Shown: one piece after another, positions 1 to 8,477 of the stretch
Layout of the letters: every line of letters begins with the position of its first letter
Position numbering within the stretch: the first letter of the stretch is position 1
Origin: an uncultured Lachnospiraceae bacterium
GTDB lineage: Bacteria; Bacillota; Clostridia; Lachnospirales; Lachnospiraceae
Direction: 5' to 3'
Length of the DNA stretch: 64,000 nucleotides
Assembly (NCBI GenBank): GCA_902781655.1
Contig: CACZJZ010000006.1
Span: 124,001 to 188,000 of the forward strand
Program-made: the position numbers and the translations under genes
The notes under the pieces: model-generated
Databases searched by the model: none
Told to the model about the DNA's origin: nothing
Seen by the model: only the letters and a program-made list of their open reading frames with translations

Positions 1-1
1 G

Positions 2-697
2 CCGAATTCGGATTACCAGGCGGATGCAAAATTCGCAACTGGAATTGTTCGGGACTGTCTCACGGAAATTCTTCCTTATATGAATATTCCAATGACGGAG
101 GAACTTTCCGACGAGGAAAAACAGGAGCTGCAGGAGCTGCAGTCCTCCGGGACGCTGGCCATGAGCGCCTCGGAAATGGCGGCGCTGGGAAGCAGTGATA
201 CCGCGTCGGGGCAGGATGGGACGGACAGCCAGGGCGATGATGGTCAGGCGCAGACGGCGGATGGCCAGAACACGGAGAACGGATCCTCCGCAGCATCCGG
301 AGAGGGAACTTCCGGAACGGGTACAGCGCAGACAGACTGGAGAAATTTCCCGAAGGATGAGGTGACAGGGTATTACATCAATCCGACGACAGGGCACTAT
401 GTCGATGCCCAGACGGGACAGGAACTGGACACCGGACCCGAAGGGTTCACAGGTACAGGGACCGGGGCAAGCACAGGAACGAATGGAGATGCTTCTGCGG
501 AGGACTCTGCTGGCACTGCTTCGGGCACACAGAATAATGACTCCCAGGTGAATGTCACGGAAGACAGCGGAATCGGCGTCGGAACGTTGAATCTGACCGG
601 AGCGGATACGACAGATCAGACGTCGCAGAACAGCGGAACTGCGGGCGGCGCGGCGGAGGACAACAATGCTGGCACTGCGGGCGGAGATGCAAACTGA
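2..697 (+). CDS. Penicillin-binding protein (SpoVD/FtsI-type), C-terminal end only
   Basis: The reading frame is open from the first bases of the window, so the true start lies upstream. The first visible residues (about 30, ending near ILPYMNIP) resemble the end of the transpeptidase domain of class B penicillin-binding proteins, which cross-link peptidoglycan outside the membrane. The catalytic SxxK, SxN and KTG motifs would lie upstream and cannot be checked. A tail of more than 180 residues follows, rich in Gly, Thr, Ser, Asp, Asn and Gln and without predicted fold, holding one aromatic patch (GYYINPTTGHYVDAQTG). Family assignment rests on the short C-terminal match and on the position directly upstream of mraY, where spoVD or ftsI is normally found. 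Confidence 0.7.
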   Translation, partial: PNSDYQADAKFATGIVRDCLTEILPYMNIPMTEELSDEEKQELQELQSSGTLAMSASEMAALGSSDTASGQDGTDSQGDDGQAQTADGQNTENGSSAASGEGTSGTGTAQTDWRNFPKDEVTGYYINPTTGHYVDAQTGQELDTGPEGFTGTGTGASTGTNGDASAEDSAGTASGTQNNDSQVNVTEDSGIGVGTLNLTGADTTDQTSQNSGTAGGAAEDNNAGTAGGDAN

Positions 698-771
698 GAC
701 GGCGGGATGCATCAAAGGCAGACCGCTGTATGAAGAATATATAGGGAACAAATGGAAGAGGGAGAGCAGAC

Positions 772-1752
772 ATGACTGGAATGGCAAAATTTGGAAGCGT
801 CGTGCTTCCGATGTTCATCGCGTTTGCGGTGGTGTGGCTCATCGGGCCGTATATGATACGCTTTCTGAGGGCGAGGAAAGCACAGCAGACGGAACGGGAT
901 GACGGGCCGAAATCTCATCTCGGGAAGACCGGAACACCCAACATGGGCGGACTGATGATTCTGGCTGGATTGCTTGCCGGCAGTCTCGTCATGGCGCCGA
1001 CGCACCCGGAGGTCATCCCGGTGCTGATTCTGACTGTGGGGTTCGGCATTGTCGGATTTGCCGATGACTTCATCAAGTCGGCAAAGAAGCGTTCCGATGG
1101 ACTGTCAGTGAAGCAGAAAATGGCGTTTCAGGTGGTCATTGCCCTGATTTACGCATGGTATGTCACGCACATTCATCAGATCCCGCTCTCCATGAAGGTG
1201 CCGTTTGCATCCGGCATGATACTTGACCTCGGCAGGGTGGGCAATGTCCTGCTTTTTCTGTTCGTCGCAGTTGCAACGGTGAACGGGACGAATTTTACGG
1301 ACGGTGTGGATGGTCTGTCCTCGAGTGTGACCACGGCGGTGGCACTTTTCTTCACAGTGGCAGCCCTGCTCACCGGTTCCGGTACGGCGGGCGCGGGCGC
1401 TGCCATGATCGGCGCGCTGCTCGGATTTCTGCTATATAATTGTCACCCGGCCCAGATCTTTATGGGCGATACCGGCTCTCTCGCACTCGGCGGCTTTGTG
1501 GTCGGGATGGCATATATGATGCAGTTGCCGCTTTTCATTCCTATTGTTGGATTTATTTACATGCTGGAGGTGATATCCGTCATCATCCAGGTGCTGTATT
1601 TCAAAAAGACACATGGAAAGCGCTTTTTCAGGATGGCGCCGATTCACCACCATTTTGAACTGGGAGGCTGGTCGGAAACCAGAGTGACCACCACATTCAC
1701 AGTCATCACGATGATTCTGTGTGCAGCCGGGCTGGCAGCTCTCTGGTGGTGA
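772..1752 (+). CDS. mraY: Phospho-N-acetylmuramoyl-pentapeptide transferase
   Basis: MraY transfers phospho-MurNAc-pentapeptide from UDP to undecaprenyl phosphate on the inner membrane face, making lipid I. The protein has 326 residues, normal for the family, and is polytopic. Diagnostic motifs are present: FADDF at 96-100 with the paired aspartates, NFTDGVDGL at 174-182, MGDTGS at 231-236 and the HHHFE motif at 292-296. The ATG is preceded by GGGAGAG. It lies between the penicillin-binding protein gene and ftsW, the usual dcw position. The gene normally found next, murD, is absent: only about 75 bp separate mraY from ftsW. Confidence 0.97.
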   Translation: MTGMAKFGSVVLPMFIAFAVVWLIGPYMIRFLRARKAQQTERDDGPKSHLGKTGTPNMGGLMILAGLLAGSLVMAPTHPEVIPVLILTVGFGIVGFADDFIKSAKKRSDGLSVKQKMAFQVVIALIYAWYVTHIHQIPLSMKVPFASGMILDLGRVGNVLLFLFVAVATVNGTNFTDGVDGLSSSVTTAVALFFTVAALLTGSGTAGAGAAMIGALLGFLLYNCHPAQIFMGDTGSLALGGFVVGMAYMMQLPLFIPIVGFIYMLEVISVIIQVLYFKKTHGKRFFRMAPIHHHFELGGWSETRVTTTFTVITMILCAAGLAALWW

Positions 1753-1827
1753 TCGCATTTCCAGGCAGAACATGGAGCAGAACGGGAGAGGGAAGCCGTT
1801 TTGCCGCGCAGTTTGAGGAACTGAAAC

Positions 1828-3087
1828 TTGAAAACTGGGAGTCGAAGCAGACAACTTAACCGGGAGGATTACCGCTGGGAGGATGCCAGGCATAGCTCCT
1901 CCCGCGCGGGTGCGCATCCGCTTCCGGCGAGACGGAAGGCATCCAGCCGGAAGCGGAGCAGGGCATCCTGGATACAGATGGACTATTCCCTGGTTGTCAT
2001 TATTTTCTTTCTGATGGCAATCGGTCTGATCATGCTGTATTCTGCGAGCTATTATGAGGCCTCCATGAAAGCTTCCTGCAACTATGATCCGGCGTTTTAT
2101 CTCAAGAAGCAGCTGATCTGGATGGTTGCAGGCACTGTGCTGATGTTTCTCGTTGCCGCGGTCGATTATCATCACTATATCGGCAAGCTCTCCGTGCTGG
2201 CATACCGGGTTTCCCTGATCCTGGTCGCGGCCTGTCTCTTTTTTGATCCGGTAAACGGCGCAAGACGATGGATCCGACTGGGTGGGTTCTCCTTTCAGCC
2301 TGCCGAATTCTCCAAAATTGCCATTATTTTGTTTATGACGACGCTGATTGTCCGGGAGGGTACCGGACTGTACCGGAAAGGAGCGGCAATCAGGCTTCTG
2401 GCCTTTCCGCTTCTGGCCAGCGCGGAGATCTATTTCATTACCGAAAACCTGAGTTCGGCCATCATCGTTTTTGCCGTTGCGTTTGGCATGTTTTTTGTGG
2501 CCAGACCGGATTATGGAAAGTTTATTCTGCTGGCGCTGGCAGGAACGGCGTTTGCAGCGGCTGTGGTGTGGTTCATTGTGCACTATGCCGCTGGAGAGAG
2601 CGGCAATTTCCGTTTCCGCCGTGTCATCGCCTGGCTGGATCCGGAGGGGGAGGCGAGTTCAAAGGCCTTCCAGACAATTCAGGCGCTTTATGCCATCGGT
2701 TCAGGCGGTCTGTTCGGCAAGGGACTTGGCAGAGGAATGCAGAAGCTGGGATATATTCCTGAGGTGCAGAACGACATGATATTCTCTGTTATCTGCGAAG
2801 AACTCGGTATTTTCGGCGCTGTCTGCGTGATTCTTATGTTCGTGCTGCTGTGCTGGAGACTTCTGCGGATCGCTTTCACTGCCAGGGACGTCGCCGGTTC
2901 CTATCTGTCGGTGGGAGTATTCTGCCATATCGCGATTCAGGTGTTCTTAAATATCGCTGTTGCGACAAACACGATTCCGAATACCGGCGTCACACTGCCA
3001 TTTATCAGTTATGGCGGAACCTCCATATTGTTCACTCTGGCGGAGATGGGGATCGTGCTGAATGTATCCAGGCAGGCGGGAGAGTAG
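1828..3087 (+). CDS. ftsW: FtsW/SpoVE-type lipid II polymerase (SEDS family)
   Basis: This is a SEDS-family multi-spanning membrane protein that polymerises glycan strands with a partner class B PBP at the septum. SEDS motifs are clear: NGARRWIRLG at 143-152, PAEFSKIAIILF at 158-169, PEVQNDMIFSVICEELG at 311-327 and, near the C terminus, the TLPFISYGG loop. The chosen TTG start follows a GAGGAA element and gives a basic cytoplasmic extension of about 50 residues before the first membrane helix. An internal ATG at codon 51 would give a more typical N terminus and remains possible. ENLSS replaces the acidic EPDLGT-type motif, a substitution I believe occurs in other clostridial homologues. FtsW and SpoVE cannot be separated by sequence alone; the dcw context is used. 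Confidence 0.93.
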   Translation: MKTGSRSRQLNREDYRWEDARHSSSRAGAHPLPARRKASSRKRSRASWIQMDYSLVVIIFFLMAIGLIMLYSASYYEASMKASCNYDPAFYLKKQLIWMVAGTVLMFLVAAVDYHHYIGKLSVLAYRVSLILVAACLFFDPVNGARRWIRLGGFSFQPAEFSKIAIILFMTTLIVREGTGLYRKGAAIRLLAFPLLASAEIYFITENLSSAIIVFAVAFGMFFVARPDYGKFILLALAGTAFAAAVVWFIVHYAAGESGNFRFRRVIAWLDPEGEASSKAFQTIQALYAIGSGGLFGKGLGRGMQKLGYIPEVQNDMIFSVICEELGIFGAVCVILMFVLLCWRLLRIAFTARDVAGSYLSVGVFCHIAIQVFLNIAVATNTIPNTGVTLPFISYGGTSILFTLAEMGIVLNVSRQAGE

Positions 3088-3095
3088 GCCGCATC

Positions 3096-4277
3096 ATGTT
3101 TCAATTTCGAGGACGGCAGTCTGACAACCGGCAGGAGTCGGAATATCTGGATGACAGCAGATATTTTGACGACGATGAAAGTCAGGAGAAGGGCGCAGAA
3201 ACTCCATATGGCAGCGAGGATCCCAGGGACTGGCAGCGCGCGGTGGAGGAAAACCGGAGACTGCGCGCACAGCAACTTCGTCTCGAGGAAGAGAGGGAGA
3301 GACAGGAGGAGAAAAGAAGAAGCAGGGACAGAAGACGCGAGCTGAGGCGCAGGGCCAGGAAACGCTTTCTGCAGAAACACCACAGAACTATTATTGTGCT
3401 CGGTATCACAGCGGGAATATTGGCGGCGCTTGCTGTCACGGCACTTCTCCTGTATGTGACACATACCGTGACGGAGGTGAAGGTGACCGGGAATACACTT
3501 CATTCCCAGGAAGAAATCACCGATATTGTATGTCAGGGCCCGCTGGGGCTTGGGAGGAATTCTCTGTATCTGGCCTGGAAGTATCACGACCGCACGGTGG
3601 AGGGGGTGCCATTTGTGGAGAAGATGACGGTCAAAATCACATCTCCGCATGCAATTGAAATCAGGGTGGTAGAAAAAGTACTGGCAGGATATGTCGATTA
3701 TCTCGGTGATTATATGTATTTCACCAGGGACGGGACTGTCGTGGAGGCATCGACGCAGAAGGTGGACGGCGTGCCGGAGGTGACAGGGCTGAAATTCAGC
3801 CATATCATTCTGGGCCAGAAGCTGCCTGTAGCGGATGCGGGCGTGTTTGACCGGATTCTGGATATCACGCAGCTGCTCAGCAAATACAGCCTTACGATTG
3901 AAAAGATTTATTTTGACGCCTCGAGCAACATGACCCTGTTCTATGGTAAAGTCCGCATCAATTTCGGACAGGATGTTTACACAGAGGAAAAAGTGGCAAA
4001 CCTTTCCCAGATACTGCCGGATTTGGCAGGGAAGAGTGGAAGCATCGACATGTCGGATTTTACGCCGGATACGACAAGCATTTCCTTCCAGGAGGCGGGA
4101 GTCAGAGAAAGCACAGCCGCGAATCAGACATCGGCGGGGCCGCAAACAAATGTGAGTGCCGATGCCAGCGCAGAAGCAGACCCCGGGCAGCAGGCGCAGG
4201 ATACCCGGGAAGAACCCGGGCAGCAGACACAGGGCACTCAGGAGAATCCAGCACCGCAGGCGCAGGGCACGCCATAA
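3096..4277 (+). CDS. ftsQ: Cell division protein FtsQ/DivIB
   Basis: The 393-residue protein belongs to the FtsQ/DivIB divisome family, which bridges FtsB/FtsL and the septal synthase outside the membrane. It has a long, highly charged cytoplasmic N terminus (1-95, rich in Arg and Glu and likely helical), one membrane helix at about 99-120, a POTRA domain at about 122-195 (starting VTEVKVTGN), a beta domain to about 330, and a low-complexity tail rich in Gln, Ala and Pro with imperfect GQQ/QGT repeats. The start ATG lies 8 bp after the ftsW stop, behind AGGCGGGAGAG. Upstream in-frame starts inside ftsW were rejected. Together with mraY and ftsW it forms a tight operon. Confidence 0.9.
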   Translation: MFQFRGRQSDNRQESEYLDDSRYFDDDESQEKGAETPYGSEDPRDWQRAVEENRRLRAQQLRLEEERERQEEKRRSRDRRRELRRRARKRFLQKHHRTIIVLGITAGILAALAVTALLLYVTHTVTEVKVTGNTLHSQEEITDIVCQGPLGLGRNSLYLAWKYHDRTVEGVPFVEKMTVKITSPHAIEIRVVEKVLAGYVDYLGDYMYFTRDGTVVEASTQKVDGVPEVTGLKFSHIILGQKLPVADAGVFDRILDITQLLSKYSLTIEKIYFDASSNMTLFYGKVRINFGQDVYTEEKVANLSQILPDLAGKSGSIDMSDFTPDTTSISFQEAGVRESTAANQTSAGPQTNVSADASAEADPGQQAQDTREEPGQQTQGTQENPAPQAQGTP

Positions 4278-4325
4278 GGAGGACCTGAGTATGGACTGAC
4301 AGGTGACAAGTCATGTAAAATTCAG

Positions 4326-4354
4326 TTGAATAATTGCAGGTTCAATTGTAAGAT
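4326..4354 (+). promoter_or_regulatory. Predicted sigma-A promoter of ftsZ
   Basis: TTGAAT (4326-4331) and TAAGAT (4349-4354) are separated by 17 bp in the ftsQ-ftsZ gap. Transcription would start near 4361, about 30 bases before the GTG of ftsZ, letting ftsZ be expressed independently of the upstream dcw genes. Predicted from consensus only. Confidence 0.5.
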
Positions 4355-4391
4355 GAAAAGGACGAATTTTAGCTAAGGAGGAGCCATTACC

Positions 4392-5828
4392 GTGATTGAA
4401 GTGAAGGAAGATAATACGGAAGCGGCTGCAAAGATCGTAGTCATCGGTGTTGGCGGCGGCGGTGGAAACGCGGTCAACCGGATGGTTGAGGAAGATATTA
4501 CGGGCGTCAAGTTCATTGGCGTGAATACGGATAAACAGGCTCTGGATCTGTGCAAGGCACCGAAGGTGATTCAGATTGGCGAGAAGACGACGCACGGCCT
4601 TGGGGCAGGGGCCATTCCGGAGGTCGGCGAGAAGGCCGCGGAGGAGAGCCAGGAGGAGATCGCGGAGGCGGTCAAGGGCGCTGATATGGTCTTCGTCACC
4701 TGTGGCGAGGGAGGCGGAACCGGAACGGGTGCCGCTCCGGTTGTTGCCAAGGTCGCCAAGGACCAGGGAATTCTGACTGTCGCAGTGGTTACAAAGCCGT
4801 TCCGGTTTGAAGGAACGTCCCGGATGAAGAAGGCACTGGCCGGCATCGAAAAGCTTCGTCCGAATGTGGACACACTGATTGTTATTCCCAATGACAAGTT
4901 GTATGAGATCATGGACCGCAAGACGTCCATGCCGGATGCGCTCCGCAAGGCGGATGAGGTTCTTCAGCAGGCGGTCGCCGGGATCACAGATCTGATCAAC
5001 AAGCCGGCGATCATCAACCTTGACTTTGCGGATGTTCAGACAACGATGCGGGACAAGGGTATTGCGCATATCGGCATGGGATTCGGCAAGGGCGAGAAGA
5101 AAGCGCAGGATGCGGTCAAGATGGCTGTGGACAGTCCACTTCTCGAAACTTCCATCGATGGCGCTACAGATGTCATTATCAATATCACGGGAGATGTGTC
5201 TCTGGATGACGCCTATGAGTCTGCCGGGTATGTACAGCAGCTTGCAGGGGCGGATGTCAATATTATCTTCGGCGTGATGTATGACGATTCCAAGAAAGAT
5301 ACTTGCAGCATTACGGTCATCGCGACAGGAATCGGTCAGCAGCAGCCTGCAGGTCCCAGGGCGGTGGAACGGCCGAAGGCAGCACAGCCTGCACACACAG
5401 CATCGCCTCAGACAACAGGAATGGTGAGGCCGGCTTTTATGAGCGCAGGGAATCCGGTGCAGCAGAACATGGCTCCGCAGCAGACAGCCGCGCAGCCGGT
5501 TCCTCAGCAGGCAGCTGCACAGCAGGAGATGCAGGCGCAGGCACCGGTATTTGATACCTCCAGCCTGACAGATACCATTCCGCAGACAAACGCGCAGACG
5601 CTTTATCAGAACGGCGCCTATTCGCAGCCGCGGACCCAGGCGAGACCGCAGGGAGCATTCGGCCAGGCACCGCAGGCGCCCCGTCCGAGCAAAAATCTGA
5701 TCAAGATTGATGTCCCCGGGTTTATGAATAGCAATAGCCGGGGCGGCGCAGCCGCGGATGAGGATGCCTTTGACGAGGAAGATGAACCGGGCGACGGGCA
5801 GAACCACAGTCTCTTCCGCAGACGCTGA
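4392..5828 (+). CDS. ftsZ: Cell division GTPase FtsZ
   Basis: FtsZ is the tubulin homologue that polymerises into the Z ring. The 478-residue protein has the nucleotide-binding N terminus ([12 protein letters not shown] near 19-30), the tubulin signature [12 protein letters not shown] at 105-116 and the T7 catalytic loop NLDFAD at 209-214. A Gln/Ala/Pro-rich linker runs from about 316 to 432. The conserved C-terminal peptide that binds FtsA/SepF-type partners appears as [10 protein letters not shown] at 436-445 and is followed by about 33 unusual acidic residues ending LFRRR. The GTG start sits 8 bases after a strong AAGGAGGAG ribosome binding site. It ends the dcw cluster here and has its own predicted promoter. 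Confidence 0.98.
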   Translation: MIEVKEDNTEAAAKIVVIGVGGGGGNAVNRMVEEDITGVKFIGVNTDKQALDLCKAPKVIQIGEKTTHGLGAGAIPEVGEKAAEESQEEIAEAVKGADMVFVTCGEGGGTGTGAAPVVAKVAKDQGILTVAVVTKPFRFEGTSRMKKALAGIEKLRPNVDTLIVIPNDKLYEIMDRKTSMPDALRKADEVLQQAVAGITDLINKPAIINLDFADVQTTMRDKGIAHIGMGFGKGEKKAQDAVKMAVDSPLLETSIDGATDVIINITGDVSLDDAYESAGYVQQLAGADVNIIFGVMYDDSKKDTCSITVIATGIGQQQPAGPRAVERPKAAQPAHTASPQTTGMVRPAFMSAGNPVQQNMAPQQTAAQPVPQQAAAQQEMQAQAPVFDTSSLTDTIPQTNAQTLYQNGAYSQPRTQARPQGAFGQAPQAPRPSKNLIKIDVPGFMNSNSRGGAAADEDAFDEEDEPGDGQNHSLFRRR

Positions 5829-5915
5829 GCTGTCCTGCCATTCAGCGTCATATAACGATCCTGTCAAACAAGGTCACCCGAACAACGTAATGGCCAAAAG
5901 CGCTGAAAATAATTC

Positions 5916-5943
5916 TTGCAATTTTTAAAAAAAAAGATACAAT
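5916..5943 (+). promoter_or_regulatory. Predicted promoter of tRNA-Ala
   Basis: TTGCAA (5916-5921) and TACAAT (5938-5943) have a 16-bp A/T-rich spacer. The predicted start near 5950 precedes the tRNA by about 28 bases. The rest of the ftsZ-tRNA gap (5829-5915) shows no clear gene or terminator. Confidence 0.6.
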
Positions 5944-5946
5944 GAA

Positions 5947-5970
5947 GAAGTCGGTTATTTGACCGACTTC
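5947..5970 (+). other. 10-bp hairpin in the pre-tRNA-Ala leader
   Basis: The arms 5947-5956 and 5961-5970 pair over 10 bp (one G-U) around a 4-base loop, ending 7 bases before the mature tRNA. No T-run follows, so it does not look like an intrinsic terminator. It could affect 5' end stability or RNase P access. Confidence 0.4.
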
Positions 5971-5977
5971 CTCAAAT

Positions 5978-6050
5978 GGGGATATAGCTCAGCTGGGAGA
6001 GCGCTGCGTTCGCAACGCAGAGGTCAGGGGTTCGAATCCCCCTATCTCCA
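5978..6050 (+). tRNA. tRNA-Ala (anticodon CGC)
   Basis: The 73-base gene folds as a cloverleaf: 7-bp acceptor, 4-bp D stem, 5-bp anticodon stem (CTGCG/CGCAG) with loop TTCGCAA, 5-base variable loop and TTCGAAT T loop. The anticodon CGC reads GCG, an alanine codon, and the acceptor stem carries the G3-U70 wobble pair that is the alanine identity element. The 3' CCA is not encoded. A49-C65 is a mismatch. It is a single-gene unit with its own promoter and terminator. Confidence 0.97.
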
Positions 6051-6059
6051 CTTTTTGTT

Positions 6060-6097
6060 CCCGTCATTACACACTTCAGTGTAATAACGGGATTTTT
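6060..6097 (+). terminator. Rho-independent terminator after tRNA-Ala
   Basis: The arms 6060-6072 and 6079-6091 form a 13-bp stem (one C-A mismatch) with a 6-base loop, followed by ATTTTTG. It lies 10 bases after the tRNA. Confidence 0.85.
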
Positions 6098-6098
6098 G

Positions 6099-6127
6099 TT
6101 TACAAAGGATCTTTTTGCGGCTATAAT
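6099..6127 (+). promoter_or_regulatory. Predicted strong promoter of the opp operon
   Basis: TTTACA (6099-6104) and TATAAT (6122-6127) have exactly 17 bp between them, directly after the tRNA terminator. The predicted start near 6134 leaves a leader of about 100 bases before oppB. Confidence 0.75.
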
Positions 6128-6142
6128 AGCGACAATTCCCGC

Positions 6143-6185
6143 AAGGAGGCGGATGGCAGGGATGCTGTCTGCCTTTTTTATTTAG
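6143..6185 (+). promoter_or_regulatory. opp leader: ribosome-binding-site-like element, 10-codon mini-ORF and terminator-like hairpin
   Basis: AAGGAGG (6143-6149) is followed after three bases by ATG and a 10-codon frame (MAGMLSAFFI) ending TAG at 6183-6185. Inside it, GGCAG (6155-6159) and CTGCC (6169-6173) can pair, directly followed by six T residues (6174-6179). This has the architecture of a translation-coupled attenuator. The SD spacing of 3 is short and the stem only 5-6 bp, so the call is tentative. Confidence 0.35.
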
Positions 6186-6230
6186 GAACTGTATCAGAAC
6201 TGAAATTATGTCTGCCAATGGGGAAATCGT

Positions 6231-7148
6231 ATGTTCCGCTATTTTATCAAACGTCTGGTGATGATGCTTGTCGCTATATTTTTCATCATTTTGCTCACTT
6301 TTCTGATGATGCATGCCGTTCCAGGAGGACCGTTTACGAACGACAAGAAGCTTTCTCCGCAGATCGAGGAAGCGATGAACGAGAAATATCATCTGAATGA
6401 TCCGCTCCCGGTGCAGTTCAAGGATTACCTGGTAAACGTTCTGCATGGTGATTTCGGGCCGTCCTATAAATACCCGGGAAAGACGGTCAACGGATTTATC
6501 GGGCAGGGATTTCCTGTATCCGCGAGGCTTGGCTTTATCACCATTCTGTTTGTTCTGTTGGCCGCCATTCCAATGGGAATCGTGGCAGCAGTCAGGAATG
6601 GAAAGTGGCAGGATATGCTGCTCATGGCGCTCGCAACCATTGGCGTCACGATTCCTTCCTTTGTCATCGCTTCCCTGCTTATTTATTTCTTCGCCTTCCG
6701 TCTGAATTGGCTGCCGACTTACGGCATTGATTCCTGGAAGGGGTACGTTCTCCCTGTGATTGCGCTTGGCGGTTATTCTGTCAGTTATATCGCACGTCTG
6801 ATGCGCTCGAGCTTGCTTGAAGTCATGGGGCAGGATTACATCCGTACGGCGCGGGCAAAGGGCCTGTCGGAATTCCATGTCATCACCAGACATGCACTTC
6901 GAAACGCGCTGATTCCGGTGATCACAGTGCTCGGACCGACCATCGCCAATCTGATGACTGGCAGTTTTGTGATTGAGAAAATCTTTGCGATCCCCGGGCT
7001 GGGCGTTTACTTTGTGAACAGTGTAAGCCAGCGGGATTACACCACGATCATGGGCGTCACGATTTTCTATGCGGCATTTCTGATGGTCATGGTGCTGATC
7101 GTGGATTTGTTCTACTGTATGATCGATCCGAGAATCAAATATGACTGA
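6231..7148 (+). CDS. oppB: Oligopeptide ABC transporter permease OppB
   Basis: A 305-residue polytopic permease of the DppB/OppB family. It starts with the typical FRYFIKRL amphipathic segment and first membrane helix, an HAVPGGPF segment, an external loop with HGDFGPSYKY, and a conserved cytoplasmic EAA-type loop (DYIRTARAKGLSEFHVI near 200-220) that contacts the ATPases. The C terminus DLFYCMIDPRIKYD is family-typical. With OppC it forms the membrane channel for peptides. It is the first structural gene of oppBCDFA. Confidence 0.93.
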   Translation: MFRYFIKRLVMMLVAIFFIILLTFLMMHAVPGGPFTNDKKLSPQIEEAMNEKYHLNDPLPVQFKDYLVNVLHGDFGPSYKYPGKTVNGFIGQGFPVSARLGFITILFVLLAAIPMGIVAAVRNGKWQDMLLMALATIGVTIPSFVIASLLIYFFAFRLNWLPTYGIDSWKGYVLPVIALGGYSVSYIARLMRSSLLEVMGQDYIRTARAKGLSEFHVITRHALRNALIPVITVLGPTIANLMTGSFVIEKIFAIPGLGVYFVNSVSQRDYTTIMGVTIFYAAFLMVMVLIVDLFYCMIDPRIKYD

Positions 7149-7285
7149 TGTTCTGGTTGATATCACGACATACGGACGCGGAAGAGGTCTCCTGCAGGTA
7201 TTTCCTCTGCGGATAAGATGAGTACAGGCAATCACAGCGCGGGAATATAAGCACAGGTGCAGGGTGCGTGGCAAGGGGAAATAAA

Positions 7286-8437
7286 ATGGAACAAAAATGG
7301 GAAATGCTGTCGTCTTCGAACGAGGACCGCGAGAAAATCTGGAGCAGAAGCAGAACGTTCGCAGGTGACGTGTGGTTTCGTTTCCGGCATAAGCCGACAG
7401 CTCTCGCCGGTCTTGTCCTGATCGCAGTTCTGATGGCCTTTGCTTTCTTCGGCCCGTTATTTACAAAATACGATTACGCTGAGCAAAATTTAACGGTAGT
7501 GAATATTCCACCGCGCATGACCGTCTATGATGCGCCGGATGGAAACGGTTATCTGACGATCACGCAGAATCTGAAGCTCCTTCGGGTGGATCAGGACGGC
7601 AGACTGGGAGAACAGCTTTCCAGAGTGCGGGACGATGACGCCAGATCGATGACGATCTTTGACTGCGGCGGGACAGAAGTGGGACTTTATTACGGGAAGA
7701 CACCGTATAAGGTCTGTAATCCGGATAAGCTGACCGTCTATCACCATCGCACAATCTGGAATCGCTCCTACCTGCTGGGCACAGACGCGCTGGGAAGAGA
7801 CATTCTGACACGCCTGATGTATGGAACGCGCGTCTCCCTCATGGTCGCCTTTGTCGCCGCATTCGTCAATATGATTGTCGGCATTGTTTATGGAGGAATC
7901 TCCGGCTATGTCGGCGGCATGACGGACCAGATCATGATGCGTATCGTGGATGTTATCAGCACAATCCCTCTGACGCTGTATGTCATTCTGATCATGGTCA
8001 TCATGGGGTCCGGCCTTCAGAGCATCATTGTCGCGCTTGGCAGTGTCTACTGGGTGGATATGGCCAGAGTGGTGCGCGGGCAGGTTTTGTCTCTCAAGAA
8101 TCAGGAATTTGTGGTCGCTGCCAGGACGATCGGATCTTCCACAAGGACGATTCTGTTTCAGCACTTGATCCCCAATGCAATGGGTTCCATTCTTGTCACA
8201 GTTACCATGCTGATTCCCTCTGCGATTTTTATGGAGGCATTTCTGGGATTCCTTGGCATTGGCCTGCAGCCACCGCTCGCAAGCCTCGGCACCATGTGCA
8301 ATGACGCGACAGAGAACCTCCGCACTAGTCCATATCAGCTCTTTATCCCGGCACTTGTTATTGTGTTGATCATGTTCGGCTTTAACTTTGTCGGAGACGG
8401 CCTGCGCGACGCGCTGGATCCGAAGCTGAAGAAGTGA
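7286..8437 (+). CDS. oppC: Oligopeptide ABC transporter permease OppC, with extended external loop
   Basis: Second permease of the importer. The chosen ATG has AAGGGG seven bases upstream and gives 383 residues; an in-frame GTG at 7268 is less well placed. A cytoplasmic N terminus and first helix (about 39-59) are followed by an unusually long extracytoplasmic segment of about 105 residues before the conserved GTDALGRD (165-172), where about 30 are usual. The EAA loop (EFVVAARTIGSSTRTILFQH) and the C-terminal DGLRDALDPKLKK are typical. About 137 bp separate it from oppB, with no clear regulatory signal in the gap. Confidence 0.92.
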   Translation: MEQKWEMLSSSNEDREKIWSRSRTFAGDVWFRFRHKPTALAGLVLIAVLMAFAFFGPLFTKYDYAEQNLTVVNIPPRMTVYDAPDGNGYLTITQNLKLLRVDQDGRLGEQLSRVRDDDARSMTIFDCGGTEVGLYYGKTPYKVCNPDKLTVYHHRTIWNRSYLLGTDALGRDILTRLMYGTRVSLMVAFVAAFVNMIVGIVYGGISGYVGGMTDQIMMRIVDVISTIPLTLYVILIMVIMGSGLQSIIVALGSVYWVDMARVVRGQVLSLKNQEFVVAARTIGSSTRTILFQHLIPNAMGSILVTVTMLIPSAIFMEAFLGFLGIGLQPPLASLGTMCNDATENLRTSPYQLFIPALVIVLIMFGFNFVGDGLRDALDPKLKK

Positions 8438-8477
8438 TGGCATTGGTGCCGCAGAGGACGGGCATGTGGAGATAGAT

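Noticed and set aside
2850-3095. In-frame extension of ftsQ into ftsW
   Set aside because: It would overlap ftsW by over 200 bp; the ATG at 3096 gives a normal FtsQ right after the ftsW stop.
4311-5867. Long open frame antisense to ftsZ, and similar antisense frames opposite oppD, sbcC, smc and the trmD region
   Set aside because: They mirror strong coding genes, have Arg/His/Cys-rich compositions and no family resemblance or ribosome binding sites; they follow from the G+C-rich third positions of the sense genes.
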